Part shown: positions 15,338 to 26,273 of the stretch, in pieces
Position numbering within the stretch: the stretch's first letter is position 1
How the letters are laid out: every line of letters begins with the position of its first letter
From: DATJZH01 sp052146815
Lineage (GTDB): Bacteria > Actinomycetota > Actinomycetes > Streptosporangiales > Streptosporangiaceae
DNA: 64,000 nt
NCBI GenBank assembly: GCA_052146815.1
Contig: JBKQMG010000217.1
Span: forward strand, 1-64,000
Direction: 5' to 3'
Made by a program: the position numbers and the translations under genes
The notes under the pieces: model-generated
The model's input: only the letters and a program-made list of their open reading frames with translations
Told to the model about the DNA's origin: nothing
Database searches by the model: none

Positions 15338-16143
15338 CTAAAGCCGCTCGAAGATCGCCGCGATGCCCTGGCCGCCGCCGATGCACATGGCCGCGAGGGC
15401 ATAGCGGCCGCCGGTGCGGCGCAGCTCGTACAGCGACTTGATCGCCAGGATGGCCCCGGTGGCTCCCACCGGATGCCCGAGCGAGACCCTCTGCCGTTGG
15501 TTTGGTCCGCTCCGGCGGCAGGCCGAGCTCGCGGATGACGGCCAGCGCCTGCGCGGCGAAGGCCTCGTTCACCTCGAACACGTCGATGTCGTCGATCGTC
15601 AGCCCGGCCCGGTCGAGCACCGTGCGCGCGGCGGGCACCGGCCCGATCCCCATGATCCGCGGCTCGACGCCGGCGTGGCTGTAGGCCACCAGGCGCCCAA
15701 GCGGCGCCAGGTCATGCTCGCGCGCGTAATCCTCGCTGGCGAGGACCACCGCGGCCGCGGCGTCGCTCACGCCGGAGGCGTTTCCCGCGGTGACGGTGCC
15801 CTCTTCGGCGAACGCCGGCCGCAGCCGGGCCAGGTCCTCGACGGTCACGCCCTCGCGGATGTGCTCGTCGGTGTCGAAGGTCACGGTGCCCTTGCGGCCG
15901 GTCACCTCGACCGGCGTGATCTGCTCGGTGAAGTAGCCGCCGTGCACGGCGGCAGCGCGGCGGTGGCTTTCGGCCGCCAGCGCGTCCTGGTCCGCGCGAG
16001 ACACCCCGAACTCCTCGGCCACGGTCTCGGCCGTCACGCCCATGTGGCAGCAGTCAAACGGGTCGGTGAGCGCGCCGAGCGTCGCGTCGATTGTGACGCC
16101 GCGCGCCGGACAGCACCATCACGTCTGGCCGTGCACTGCTCAT
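15338..16143 (-). pseudogene. Acetyl-CoA C-acetyltransferase (thiolase) with 5' internal deletion and frameshift
   Basis: The ATG at 16143 reads MSSARPDVMVLSGAR, the normal thiolase start. At about 16098 it jumps, out of frame, to VTIDATLGALTDPFDCCHMG, which in thiolases lies ~115 residues further on. The missing block contains the nucleophilic cysteine (N-x-x-C-G-S-G). The rest, with FEVNEAFAAQALAVIREL, is normal until ~15490, where another indel precedes SLGHPVG and the terminal MCIGGGQGIAAIFERL; the second catalytic Cys is in MCIGGG. As written it cannot be active. It would have supplied acetoacetyl-CoA for PHA synthesis, and it sits upstream of the phasin gene. Confidence 0.75.
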
Positions 16144-16229
16144 TACTCGCTTCCTCACATGCTCGGATTCGGGGCAGGCAGCAGAGACCCGCGAGCGGCG
16201 GGCAGAACGCCGCCGCGGGCCTCGCTGCC

Positions 16230-17912
<1,683 letters not shown>

Positions 17913-17998
17913 GGCTGGCTCCTGTCAGACGGCAGGACGCAGATCACAGGCGCGGCGCCGTCGACGCCAGCCGCGGCGGCGCGTCGCCACCGTCCCTT

Positions 17999-18037
17999 AG
18001 TCCGAGGAATAAGTGGCGTAAGCTACGCCATTCGGAC
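17999..18037. promoter_or_regulatory. Extended inverted repeat upstream of the acetyl-CoA synthetase gene
   Basis: The core TGGCGTA-AGC-TACGCCA (18014-18030) is a perfect 7-3-7 inverted repeat. Outside it, GTCCGA..AAT on the left pairs with ATTCGGAC on the right with a 2-base bulge. It lies ~90 bp before the start of the broken acs gene and could be an operator. Confidence 0.45.
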
Positions 18038-18179
18038 GGTTCTGGTACTTAACCGTTCCCGCTGACGGCCCCGAAACCTGGTCCGGCCGAAAAAGTCTGC
18101 GGGCCGTGCCAGGCGGTGCCGGCCGCTGCCGAGGCCGCGGCTGGTGCGCACCCCTAGTCCGCGCCGCTGGTGCGCCTCG

Positions 18180-19769
18180 CTAGTACGGAGCGGTAATCGA
18201 GTAGACGCCTGGCCTGCGGGCCGTGAGCGCCGTCCATATGCCGCTGCGCGCCACCGCTGCGCCGCCGGCCGCGCGCAGCAGGAATGACCAGCGCACCCGC
18301 ACGATGCTGCGGCCGGCCCGGCTCATCCGCACCGTGATCGCGGCGGGAGTGGTGCCCGTGACGGTGCCCGGCGGGCTGGCCAGGGGCAGCGACCCAGCCA
18401 CCCGGTAGAGCCGCCAGAAAGCGTCGTGCCACACCGGGACAAGCCACGGCTGGCCGGCCCGGATGACCTGCGTCTCCGCGACCGCCGAGTAATCGGGCGC
18501 CGCCGCCGAGATAGCCACGTACCGCACGGCGTTGTCCCGCAGCCACGCGTGGTACTTCGCCGGGGTCAGGATGCCCTGATAGAAGAGCGGGTTGCGGACG
18601 GTGTCGACCTGCCGCTCCCAGCCTCGCGCCAGCGGCGCGGCAGCCGCGAGCTCCAGCGATTCCCAGTGACCGTACTGCGGCACTGCCTCCAGCCGGGCGG
18701 TGTCCGCGCGCAGCGCCCGTAGCTCGCGCACGAGCGCGGCGGTCTGCGGCCAGTACGGCGGCCCGTTGCCGTGTGCCAGGTCGGTGACAGGCTGGGCGAG
18801 CTGCCAGCCGGCGACCGCCGTCAGCGCGAACGCGAGCAGCAGGCGGGGCGCGACCGGGCGGGCGCTGGCCAGCCCGATCAGCAGCGGGCCGGCCAGCAGC
18901 TCGCCGAGCCGCTCGACGTTGGACCCGACCGGCGTCGGCACAAGCCAGACGACCAGGACGCCGAGGCCGTAGACGACCGCGCCGGCCCGCACCATCCGCC
19001 AGCGGCGCGGGACGAGCAGCAGCACGCCCGCTGCCGCCAGCAGCGACGGCACGGCGTTCTGCCTTCCGATGGGCTGGACCCCGCCGTCGGAGAGCAGGGC
19101 CATGAGCCCGAGCGGCAGAGCTGCGGCCACCCCGACGACCAGTCCCTGCGTCCGGCGCCCGGTGAGCAGGAACGCCGCGGCCAGCACGCCGAGGAACAGT
19201 CCGGCGACCGGGCTGAGCACGCAGGTCGCCGCGGCCAGGGCGGCAGCGGCGAGCATCCTGCGCCCGCCGGGCCCGCGGTCCGCGACGACGGCGCAGCCGA
19301 GCGCGGCGGTCAGGCCCGCAATGAAAGTCGCCCGGCCAGCGGTCAGCTCCGTGCACAGAGCCACCGCGGCCCACGCCGCGGCCAGCCTAGGCCGGGGCAC
19401 CTGATGGCGGACCAGCAGCAGGGCCAGCAGGCCCGCCGAGGCCACGACGCCAGCGGCCATCGCCAGCCGGGTGCCAGCGATTGCGAAGAGGTAAGGCGCG
19501 AGCAGCGAGTAGCTCGCGGGGTAGATGCCGCCGTACCAGCTGAACAGATAGGCCGTGCCGGGATAGTGCCGCGCCCAGCCTGCCCGGGCGAGCTGCGCGG
19601 AAAGATCAGTGCCCACCCGGGGGAAGACGGCGAGCCAGAGCACTGCCCCGGCTGCGGTCAGCAGCATGCTGAGGACGATCGGGTCGCGGGCAAGCCGCCG
19701 CCAGGAAGGCCAGCCCGGCCTGCGTTCCGCCGGCCGCTGCCGAAGGCCGCGGCCGGCGGCCGTCAGCAC
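18180..19769 (-). CDS. Polytopic membrane protein, GT-C-like architecture
   Basis: A 529-aa protein with around ten to twelve hydrophobic helices in the first ~330 residues and a soluble C-terminal ~190 residues (YWPQTAALVRELRALRADTARLEAVPQYGHWESLEL; NPLFYQGILTPAKYHAWLRDNAVRYVAIS). The many-helix front followed by an extracytoplasmic tail resembles GT-C glycosyltransferases and related uncharacterised actinobacterial membrane proteins. The GTG start at 19769 overlaps the end of the upstream gene by 7 nt, so the two form a unit. No catalytic motif is certain. Confidence 0.6.
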   Translation of the reverse strand: MLTAAGRGLRQRPAERRPGWPSWRRLARDPIVLSMLLTAAGAVLWLAVFPRVGTDLSAQLARAGWARHYPGTAYLFSWYGGIYPASYSLLAPYLFAIAGTRLAMAAGVVASAGLLALLLVRHQVPRPRLAAAWAAVALCTELTAGRATFIAGLTAALGCAVVADRGPGGRRMLAAAALAAATCVLSPVAGLFLGVLAAAFLLTGRRTQGLVVGVAAALPLGLMALLSDGGVQPIGRQNAVPSLLAAAGVLLLVPRRWRMVRAGAVVYGLGVLVVWLVPTPVGSNVERLGELLAGPLLIGLASARPVAPRLLLAFALTAVAGWQLAQPVTDLAHGNGPPYWPQTAALVRELRALRADTARLEAVPQYGHWESLELAAAAPLARGWERQVDTVRNPLFYQGILTPAKYHAWLRDNAVRYVAISAAAPDYSAVAETQVIRAGQPWLVPVWHDAFWRLYRVAGSLPLASPPGTVTGTTPAAITVRMSRAGRSIVRVRWSFLLRAAGGAAVARSGIWTALTARRPGVYSITAPY

Positions 19770-20164
19770 ACGCCGGCCGGCAGGGGCCGGCGATCCGGGC
19801 CGACGCAGCGGCTGCGGCCCGCCTCGCTGGCGAGCAGGTCCGCTGAGTAGTGCGCGTCCAGCAGCCTGGCGTCCAGCAGGGCCGGGAATCGCGCCAGAAA
19901 CGCCTCGAACGTCAGGTCGGGCGCCTCCCGCAGGTGGCGGGCGACCAAGCCGACCCAGACGCCGGTCCTCGTCGCCGAGTAGCGCTCGGGGTGCCCGTGC
20001 GAGGCGGCCAGCGCGCGCAGGCCGGCCTCGGCCCGGCGCACCGCCTCAGCCTGACCGTGCTGGCGTGCATACAGCCAGGCCATCCGCAGATGGTCGCGAT
20101 GACCGAAGCCGTGCTGCTGCAGCGCCCCGTGCTCGAACGCCGCGAGGAACGAGTCGTCGTCCAT
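19763..20164 (-). CDS. Conserved hypothetical protein
   Basis: A 133-aa soluble protein starting MDDDSFLAAFEHGALQQHGF, with GHRDHLRMAWLYARQHG and ATRTGVWVGLVARHL. It is mostly alpha-helical and histidine-rich at the front. I recall similar uncharacterised actinobacterial proteins but no function. The ATG at 20164 is chosen because the longer upstream frame reads low-complexity sequence. It is coupled to the downstream membrane protein gene by overlap. Confidence 0.6.
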   Translation of the reverse strand: MDDDSFLAAFEHGALQQHGFGHRDHLRMAWLYARQHGQAEAVRRAEAGLRALAASHGHPERYSATRTGVWVGLVARHLREAPDLTFEAFLARFPALLDARLLDAHYSADLLASEAGRSRCVGPDRRPLPAGVC

Positions 20165-20294
20165 ACGCTCACAGTAACTCCCGGCCCCGATCGGCGATCC
20201 GCAAGAGTCCGCAACCGTCCGCGCGGCAGCCTGGTGCGCCGCCACCGCCAGCATCTACAACACCGAATACGACGATGGCCGGCGGGAAGCAGAT

Positions 20295-20720
20295 CTACAC
20301 CACGTTCAGCCAGGACCCCGAGGTCGGGGTGAAGTGCAGCGTGATCTGCGGGTTCTTCGCCAGCCACGGCTGCAGGTCCGGCTGCTTATGCGTGGCGTAG
20401 CTGCCGCGCCGATGTGCAGCGGCAGCCGGGGATAGGCCCTGGCGCCCTTCTTCAGGAACTTCAGGAACTCCTGGCGCCGGTGCCGGGGATAGGAGGCGTC
20501 GGTCACCTTGCCGCTCGCGAACTCCAGGGCCGCGAACAGCATGGTCGTACCGTGCCGGACGTAATCGTGGTCGCCTTCTACGGCAGGCCGGGCCCCCGTA
20601 CTCGCGCCACATGTCCGCGACCTTGACGTTAGAGATCCCTGGCTCGGCGGCCAGCCAGCTGGCCGCAACCCTCGGAGCGCATCCTGCTGCGAAGCCCTCG
20701 CTACCGGCCTTGCCGAACGT
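20295..20720 (-). mobile_element. IS630-family transposase remnant
   Basis: An N-terminal HTH piece (WLAAEPGISNVKVADMWREYG) is joined directly to the C-terminal catalytic part: DHDYVRHGTTMLFAALEFAS, GKVTDASYPRHRRQEFLKFL, and then in another frame ATHKQPDLQPWLAKNPQITL and HFTPTSGSWLNVV. These are IS630 (DDE, Tc1/mariner-like) motifs. The central part is missing, the frame is broken and the reading ends before the final Glu region. No terminal inverted repeats were found. It is a dead copy flanking the F420 oxidoreductase gene. Confidence 0.7.
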
Positions 20721-20897
20721 ATCCTGCGGCCGTGAGTGAGCAGGTGGAGCCGGAGCCAACCGCGGGACGGCCGGCGGCGGAACAGCCAGGCGCCGAGCAG
20801 CCGCCCGGCCGGGTGATCCACCATTCCGGTAGCGGCTCGTCTCCCATGCCGCCAGTAGTGACGCGCGCCCGGAGGCCGCATCCTTTCGGTCCGGCTG

Positions 20898-21746
20898 TCA
20901 GAGCGCCAGGGCCTGGGCCAGCTGCCGGTAGCCGTCCATCAGGTCGTCGTCAGGGCCGGTGAGCAGCTGGATGGCGACGTGATCGGCGCCGGCGCTGAGG
21001 TGCTCGCGCAGCCGCCCCGCTACCGTGACCGCGTCGCCGTGGGCAACCAGGGCGTCAATGAGCGCGTCGCTGCCGCCGTCGCTCAGGTCCTCCTCGCTCC
21101 AGCCCAGCCGGCGCAGGTTGCTGGTGTAGTTGACCAGTCCGAGGTACGGCTGGCGCACCCGCGGGCGGCCGACGGCGCGGGCCCGTTCCGGGTCGGTGTC
21201 CAGCACCACTTTCTGCTCCGGCGCCAGCAGCGGCAGAGCGCCCAGGATCTCGCGGGCCTGCCGCGTGTGCTCGGACGTGACCAGGTACGGGTGGGCCCCT
21301 GCGGTCCGCTCTCCGGCCAGCCGGAGCACTTTCGGGCCGAGGGCGGCGAGCACCAGGCTCTGCGCCGGAACGCCGTCGCCCAGCAGCGCATCGACGTAGC
21401 GGGCCAGCTTGTCGTAGGGCCGTTCGTACTCCTGAGTCGCCTCGGGGTGGCCGGCGCCCACGCCGAGCAGGAACCGGCCCGGCTGGCGGCTCTCGATCCG
21501 CCGGAACGACTTGGCCACCACGCTCGCCTCGGCCTGCCAGATATTCACGATCCCGGTGGCGACTGTCAGCGTGGTCGTCGCGTCCAGCAGCTCATCGACC
21601 TGCTGCAGGTCGCCGCCAGGCGAGCCGCCGAGCCACAGCGCGCCGAAGCCGAGCTGCTCAAGGTCCACCGCCAGCTCCGGCGTCACCTGGCTCGCGCCCC
21701 GCCAGACTCCGAACCGGCCGAGGTGGTCACGTGCGCGCTCAGTCAT
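20898..21746 (-). CDS. LLM-class F420-dependent oxidoreductase
   Basis: A 282-aa luciferase-like monooxygenase-fold protein. Landmarks are GRFGVWRGASQVTPELAVDL, the strand LGFGALWLGGSPGGDL, LTVATGIVNIWQ, and RFLLGVGAGHPE, the last being the typical deazaflavin-binding region of F420-dependent enzymes. Length and motifs fit the TIGR03620-like group of actinobacterial F420 oxidoreductases. It reduces or oxidises an unknown substrate with cofactor F420. The ATG at 21746 is the likely start. It is transcribed alone, divergent from the DUF2236/ABC1 pair. Confidence 0.85.
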   Translation of the reverse strand: MTERARDHLGRFGVWRGASQVTPELAVDLEQLGFGALWLGGSPGGDLQQVDELLDATTTLTVATGIVNIWQAEASVVAKSFRRIESRQPGRFLLGVGAGHPEATQEYERPYDKLARYVDALLGDGVPAQSLVLAALGPKVLRLAGERTAGAHPYLVTSEHTRQAREILGALPLLAPEQKVVLDTDPERARAVGRPRVRQPYLGLVNYTSNLRRLGWSEEDLSDGGSDALIDALVAHGDAVTVAGRLREHLSAGADHVAIQLLTGPDDDLMDGYRQLAQALAL

Positions 21747-21981
21747 TCGCTTCGCTCCTGTCGTCGCTGCCTTAGCCTTCGAAACGGTTTCAGGGTAATC
21801 TGCCCGGCCGCCGCCCGGCTGGGCCTGCTGCGGCCCCGTGGTCCCTGGCCGCCGGCGAGGCCGCCGCGAGCTGCGGGTATTTTGGCGGTATGACTTTCTG
21901 CACGGCAGCCCACGACTGTGCTGGTCGTCGCCGGGGCTCGCGCCGCTCGCTTCGCCGCAGCGGCCCGGCCGGCGGCCCGCG

Positions 21982-22875
21982 GTGACCGCCGACTCCTACG
22001 CCGCCGCCGCGGCCCTGGTCGAGCGGTCCGCCGCCGCCTATGTGGCAGGTGTCCCCGCGGAGCCCGCCGACGACGGCTTCTTCGGGCCGGGCAGCGTGAC
22101 CTGGCGGGTGAGCTCTGATCTGGGCGGCCCGGTCGCGGGCCTGCGGGCCCTGCTGATGCAGGCGCTGCACCCGCTGGCGATGGCCGGCGTCGACCAGCAC
22201 AGCGGCTGGCGCGAGGATCCCGTAGGCCGGCTGGCCGCGACCTCGCAGTACGTGGCCACGATCAGCTTCGGCGAGCGAGCGGCGGCGGAGCAGGCGGCGG
22301 CCGTGGTGCGCAGGATTCACGAGCATGTCCGGGGCGTCGACGAGGTGACCGGCCGCCCTTACGCCGCGGGCGATCCCGCGCTGCTGATGTGGGTGCACGC
22401 TGCCCTGGTCGACTCCGCCATCGCCGCCCGCGAGCTGTTCGGCAGGCCCCTGCGCCCGCCGGACGGCGACCGGTACGTCGCGGAGATGGTCGTGGCCGCC
22501 GAACTGGTCGGCGTGCCCCGCCCGGTGGTGCCCGCCAGCCTGGCCGAGCTTGATCAGTACATCTCCTCAGTGCGCCCGGACCTGCGCTGCACTCCGGCAG
22601 CACGGGAGTCGATGGCCTATCTGCTGGATCCGCCCGGCCTGGACGCCGACATCGCCGAGATCTGGCAGGACGTCCGCGACGGCGCGATCGCCTCGCTGCC
22701 CGGCTGGGCCCGCGATATGTACGGCTACTCCGCCCCGGACCCGCTGCCGCCCGGCCGCAGGACGGAGATCCAGCAGGCGCTCGGGGTCCTCGACACCGTG
22801 TTCCTTTCCGAGCCCGGCGTCCTCGAGGCACGGCAGCGGATCACGCTGCGGATGCGCGCGGCCCGGTCCGCATGA
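21982..22875 (+). CDS. DUF2236 (MpaB/latex-clearing-like) oxygenase-family protein
   Basis: About 297 residues from the GTG at 21982 (VTADSYAAAAALVERS); an in-frame extension to 21838 is rich in Arg/Pro and unlikely. It contains SVTWRVSSDLGGPVAGLRAL, LLMQALHPLAMAGVDQHS, RLAATSQYVATISFG and the motif DPALLMWVHAALVDSAI, all typical of DUF2236. Members include the heme b-type latex-clearing protein and MpaB; conserved His residues (ALHPLAM, WVHAALV) are heme ligand candidates. The stop overlaps the start of an ABC1-family kinase gene (ATGA), so the two are co-translated. Substrate unknown. Confidence 0.8.
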   Translation: MTADSYAAAAALVERSAAAYVAGVPAEPADDGFFGPGSVTWRVSSDLGGPVAGLRALLMQALHPLAMAGVDQHSGWREDPVGRLAATSQYVATISFGERAAAEQAAAVVRRIHEHVRGVDEVTGRPYAAGDPALLMWVHAALVDSAIAARELFGRPLRPPDGDRYVAEMVVAAELVGVPRPVVPASLAELDQYISSVRPDLRCTPAARESMAYLLDPPGLDADIAEIWQDVRDGAIASLPGWARDMYGYSAPDPLPPGRRTEIQQALGVLDTVFLSEPGVLEARQRITLRMRAARSA

Positions 22876-24350
22876 GGCGCAGCCTGGTGACCGGCGCCGC
22901 GATCGGCGGCGGGGCCGTGGCCGCGGCGCTGCTTGCCCGGCGGCTCGGCCGGCTGCGGCTCGGCCGCGGCCTGGCGGCCATCCAGCTTCTCGCGCGCGGC
23001 GGCCTGCGCTACGCCGGCAGCGCCCCACGGCTCTTCGCGGCCGCCGGGGAGAACCGGCAGCAGCTCCGCAACGACCTGGCCCTGCAGACGGCGGAGGACG
23101 TCGCGGCCACCCTCGGCGCCATGAAGGGCGTCCTGATGAAGATCGGCCAGATGGCCAGCTATGTCGACGACGGGCTGTCCCCCGCCGTCCGCCGCACCCT
23201 CAGCCGCCTGCAGGACAGCGTGCCGCCGATGAGCGCGGAGCTGGCCGCGCAGGTCGTGACCGAGGAGCTGGGCATGCCGCCGGAGCGCGCGTTCGCGCAG
23301 TGGGACGCCGAGCCGATCGCCGCGGCGTCGATCGGCCAGGTGCACCGCGCGATCACCCGCGACGGCCGCGCGGTCGCGGTCAAGGTGCAGTACCCCGGCA
23401 TCGCCGAGACCATCGCCGCGGATCTGGCCAACGTGGCGCTGCTGCGCCGGATGCTGCGCATCACCGCCCCGGCGCAGGACGTCGACGCACTGATCGCCGA
23501 GCTCCGTGACCGGGTGCTCGAGGAGCTCGACTACCGGCGCGAAGCCGGCAACCAGCGCCTCATGGCCGCTTTCTACGACGGTCATCCCACCATCTGCGTC
23601 CCCAGGGTGATCGACGAGCTGACCACTCGCCGGATAGTGACCAGCGAACTGGCTGACGGAGCCCGCTTCGCCGAGCTCGCCAGCTGGTCCCAGGACGAGC
23701 GTGATCTGGCCGCCGAGACCATCTACCGGTTCACGTTCCGGAGCCTGTACGACATTCGCGCGTTCAACGGCGATCCGCACCCGGGCAACTACCTGTTCCA
23801 CGGCGGCGGCCGGGTCACCTTCCTCGATTACGGCCTGGTCAAGCACTTCGCCCCCGCTGAGCTGCAGCCGCTGATGCAGATGGCGCGTCACCTGTGCGTG
23901 GATGACGACCCGGAGGCATTCCGCGCCAGCCTGGAGGAGGCCGGGTTCCTGCGTCCGGGGGCGCCGCTGAGCACGGAGTCGATCGTCGATCACATGGCCG
24001 TCTTCTACGACACGATCCGCAAGCCCGGCCGGCGCACCATCACCGGCGATTACGCCTCGGCGGTGGTGCGCCGGTTCTTCGACGTGCGCAGCCCGCTCGC
24101 GCAGTACGTGAGCATCCCCCGGTCCTACGTGATCCTGCAGCGCATCAACCTGGGCCTGTTCGCCATCCTCGGCGAGCTGACCGCGACCGCGGACTGGCGC
24201 GCCATCGCCGAGGAGATCTGGCCCTTCGTCCAGGGACCGCCCGCGACGCCCATGGGCGCCGCCGAGGCCGCCTGGCGGACCCGGCGTCACCCCGAAGCGG
24301 CCCTGATCTCCGCGGCGAGCTCTTCGGGCGCCTCCAGCGGCACGACGTGA
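22872..24350 (+). CDS. ABC1/AarF/UbiB-family atypical kinase
   Basis: A 492-aa protein with the diagnostic KxGQ motif in VLMKIGQMASYVDDG, the alanine-rich loop AAASIGQVHRA, the lysine in VAVKVQYPG, the ELDYRREAGNQ helix, NGDPHPGNYL (catalytic loop) and FLDYGLVK (DFG-like). UbiB-type kinases support isoprenoid-quinone or lipid metabolism at membranes. A short hydrophobic N-terminus may associate it with the membrane. It overlaps the DUF2236 gene by 4 nt. The last ~20 residues are serine/alanine-rich and run antisense across the end of an alpha/beta-hydrolase remnant, so the natural C-terminus may have been altered. Confidence 0.9.
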   Translation: MRRSLVTGAAIGGGAVAAALLARRLGRLRLGRGLAAIQLLARGGLRYAGSAPRLFAAAGENRQQLRNDLALQTAEDVAATLGAMKGVLMKIGQMASYVDDGLSPAVRRTLSRLQDSVPPMSAELAAQVVTEELGMPPERAFAQWDAEPIAAASIGQVHRAITRDGRAVAVKVQYPGIAETIAADLANVALLRRMLRITAPAQDVDALIAELRDRVLEELDYRREAGNQRLMAAFYDGHPTICVPRVIDELTTRRIVTSELADGARFAELASWSQDERDLAAETIYRFTFRSLYDIRAFNGDPHPGNYLFHGGGRVTFLDYGLVKHFAPAELQPLMQMARHLCVDDDPEAFRASLEEAGFLRPGAPLSTESIVDHMAVFYDTIRKPGRRTITGDYASAVVRRFFDVRSPLAQYVSIPRSYVILQRINLGLFAILGELTATADWRAIAEEIWPFVQGPPATPMGAAEAAWRTRRHPEAALISAASSSGASSGTT

Positions 24351-24540
24351 CCGGCCTTCCGCAGCAGCCGCAGTGTCACCTGGCCGAAGAACTCGCCCAG
24401 CCGGTCTGACCACGCGACCGGGAACAGCGGATCATGCTGCGGCCACAGCACGGTCGCGGGCACGTGCACCCGGTCAGCAGGCGTCGGCGCCTGCTCGGCC
24501 AGTGACCGGGCCCACCGCGCCCGCTCCGGCCCGGTATCAC
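24287..24540 (-). pseudogene. Alpha/beta-hydrolase C-terminal fragment
   Basis: The minus strand encodes RWARSLAEQAPTPADRVHVP, ATVLWPQHDPLFPVAWSDRL and GHVVPLEAPEELAAEI, the late part of an alpha/beta hydrolase with the catalytic Asp (QHDPL) and His (GHVVP). The N-terminal half with the nucleophile is absent. The fragment overlaps the 3' end of the ABC1 kinase gene convergently, consistent with a deletion. Confidence 0.55.
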
Positions 24541-24719
24541 CCGATGGCCGCGGCGAAGGCGCCCGGCGGGGCGTAGCCCGCGGCGAGGCGGTCCAGCTCG
24601 GCGGGATCGGGCTCGAGAACCGCGGCGGCCACGAGCACCAAGGCGATCACCGCCGCTACTGCGGCTACCAGGGCCGCCAGCCGCGTCATCAGCCGCCCGC
24701 CGCGCAAGCTGTCCGCCAT
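24537..24719 (-). CDS. Small single-pass membrane protein
   Basis: A 60-aa protein starting MADSLRGGRLMTRLAALVAA with GAGGAGA upstream. One hydrophobic helix (about 12-35) is followed by a short tail EPDPAELDRLAAGYAPPG. I do not recognise a family. It is located upstream of a hydrolase remnant on the same strand. Confidence 0.5.
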   Translation of the reverse strand: MADSLRGGRLMTRLAALVAAVAAVIALVLVAAAVLEPDPAELDRLAAGYAPPGAFAAAIG

Positions 24720-24889
24720 GTCGTATCTCCTCTCCGCGGCCGGGCCAGCGGCCGGCCGGACAGGAGCGACCCGATCCGCTCCCGGCAATTCACACATTTG
24801 CCGGACAATCGGGAGCAGCTAAAGCTCGCCGGAGCTGCACCGGGCCTTGCGATAGCTGCGGCGCAGGCCGTTGCTGGCGGGAGGATTAC

Positions 24890-25708
24890 CTAGGACCGGG
24901 CCCAGAACCAGTTAGTCGCCAGCCCCCTGCCGCCGCTCCAGATCTCGAAGCCCGCCTCGATATTGAGCAGATACCACCGCGGTTTGAGCAATCCCATCCG
25001 CTCAGCGGTCTGCATGAAGGGCTCAAGTCTCAGATGAGTGACGGAGCGAGCAGGATGCACCCGGCGGAACTGCATGTAGTTCCATGACACGCCATGTCGG
25101 TAAGGACGCCAGTGCACAAAATAATATCGCGCGTGATCTTCCCAGACAATGGGCGCCCACCGCGGCGGCGGGAAATGATGCGCGTTCAGCCATATCATGA
25201 TCTCGGCCCCGTTAGCCTGGCCGGAGGTTATCGGCGTCTTGTTGAACCAGATATCGTAGGCGACATTCCAGATTCCGGACGCCCGCTGGCGCGTGTACCA
25301 GCTCGTCTCCGCCCGCCGCACCCGTGACACCCTGGCCGGGAGCGTGGTATCAGGGGAGCAGATGCCCCAGTTGCAGCCGATGAATATATCAGGAAACGCC
25401 AGCGATTCCGGGCCGTGCGCGTCAGCAGCCGACCTGGTTACTTTGAAATTCGGCAGCATCGCATGATTCTTCAGGCACTCGGAGCGGCCCCCGAAATTAT
25501 CATTTCGCACGACGAACCTGACATGCCGGTGATTATGTACGGTCACGTGACCGAGATCGCTGCACAGCGTAGGTATCAGGGCAGCATTGGCGGGCTGAAC
25601 GGAAGCGTCTACAGACTGGCTGGCCGCCGCAAGCGGGGCGAGCATTGCAAGGACGCCCGCGAAGGCAAGAGCGGCTCGGCAGGGCAACTTAGTGAAAGCA
25701 TGCCTCAC
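24890..25708 (-). CDS. Secreted glycoside hydrolase family 12 (endoglucanase/xyloglucanase-like)
   Basis: A 272-aa protein. The signal peptide is basic VRHAFTKLPCR, a hydrophobic core LAFAGVLAMLAPLA and AAS before SVDA. The mature enzyme contains GIWNVAYDIWFNKTP, then GAEIMIWLNAH with the nucleophile Glu of GH12, and near the end EAGFEIWSGGRGL with the acid/base Glu. The GTG at 25708 is chosen because a G-rich site (GGGGGGA) precedes it and it gives a standard signal peptide. It would hydrolyse beta-glucans outside the cell. Its base composition is visibly less GC-rich than its neighbours, suggesting transfer. No CebR-type operator was seen. Confidence 0.85.
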   Translation of the reverse strand: MRHAFTKLPCRAALAFAGVLAMLAPLAAASQSVDASVQPANAALIPTLCSDLGHVTVHNHRHVRFVVRNDNFGGRSECLKNHAMLPNFKVTRSAADAHGPESLAFPDIFIGCNWGICSPDTTLPARVSRVRRAETSWYTRQRASGIWNVAYDIWFNKTPITSGQANGAEIMIWLNAHHFPPPRWAPIVWEDHARYYFVHWRPYRHGVSWNYMQFRRVHPARSVTHLRLEPFMQTAERMGLLKPRWYLLNIEAGFEIWSGGRGLATNWFWARS

Positions 25709-25969
25709 TACCACATCCCCCCATATGACTGAAATACTAGATATATTCGCCTGAGTTAGTTTGGTAAAATGGACTTGCAGGCAAAGAGTGTCCGCCCTTG
25801 CGCACGCCCGGGCAAGGGATTGCATGCAACCATTTGCTAAACTTTCGACATCAGCCTAGTAAACTTCTGACCCGGTTGGGGCGGGATTATGCCCATGTCG
25901 CAGCCAATCCGCAGATTAGCCTGGCGCGACCGCATCGCGGCGTGAGGCGATGCAGCCGCGCAGCGCGGA

Positions 25970-26094
25970 TCAGGCCCGGAGCATCGCCAGGTACGGGGCG
26001 ACCCAGAGCGGCGGGAGATAGCCCGCCAGGGGCAGTACCTCCGGCTTGAGAGTGCTGCCCGGCTCCTCGGCGAGAAAGCGGCGACGCGGTCTTC
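25970..26094 (-). pseudogene. Orphan C-terminal coding remnant
   Basis: One minus-strand frame reads FLAEEPGSTLKPEVLPLAGY, then LPPLWVAPYLAML and a stop at 25970. Amino-acid use is protein-like, but a stop lies directly upstream and there is no start. I cannot name the family. The rest of the 25850-26273 gap shows nothing. Confidence 0.25.
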
Positions 26095-26273
26095 ACGTCG
26101 GACTGTGCGCCGCACTGGGGGCCCCGGGATTCCTGGACTGGCCCGGTTATCCCCTGCTGTGGCCGGCCCGGGTCAGCTGGCTGGCCGGAGGGTCGTAACC
26201 CCAGTCACAGTCCAGTCGCAATGTGCCCAATCGCCACCGCGTCGCGGCCGCTGAAGGCGCATACTTGGAACTG

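Noticed and set aside
20295..20720. Active IS630 element
   Set aside because: Central part missing, frames broken and no terminal inverted repeats or TA duplication seen.
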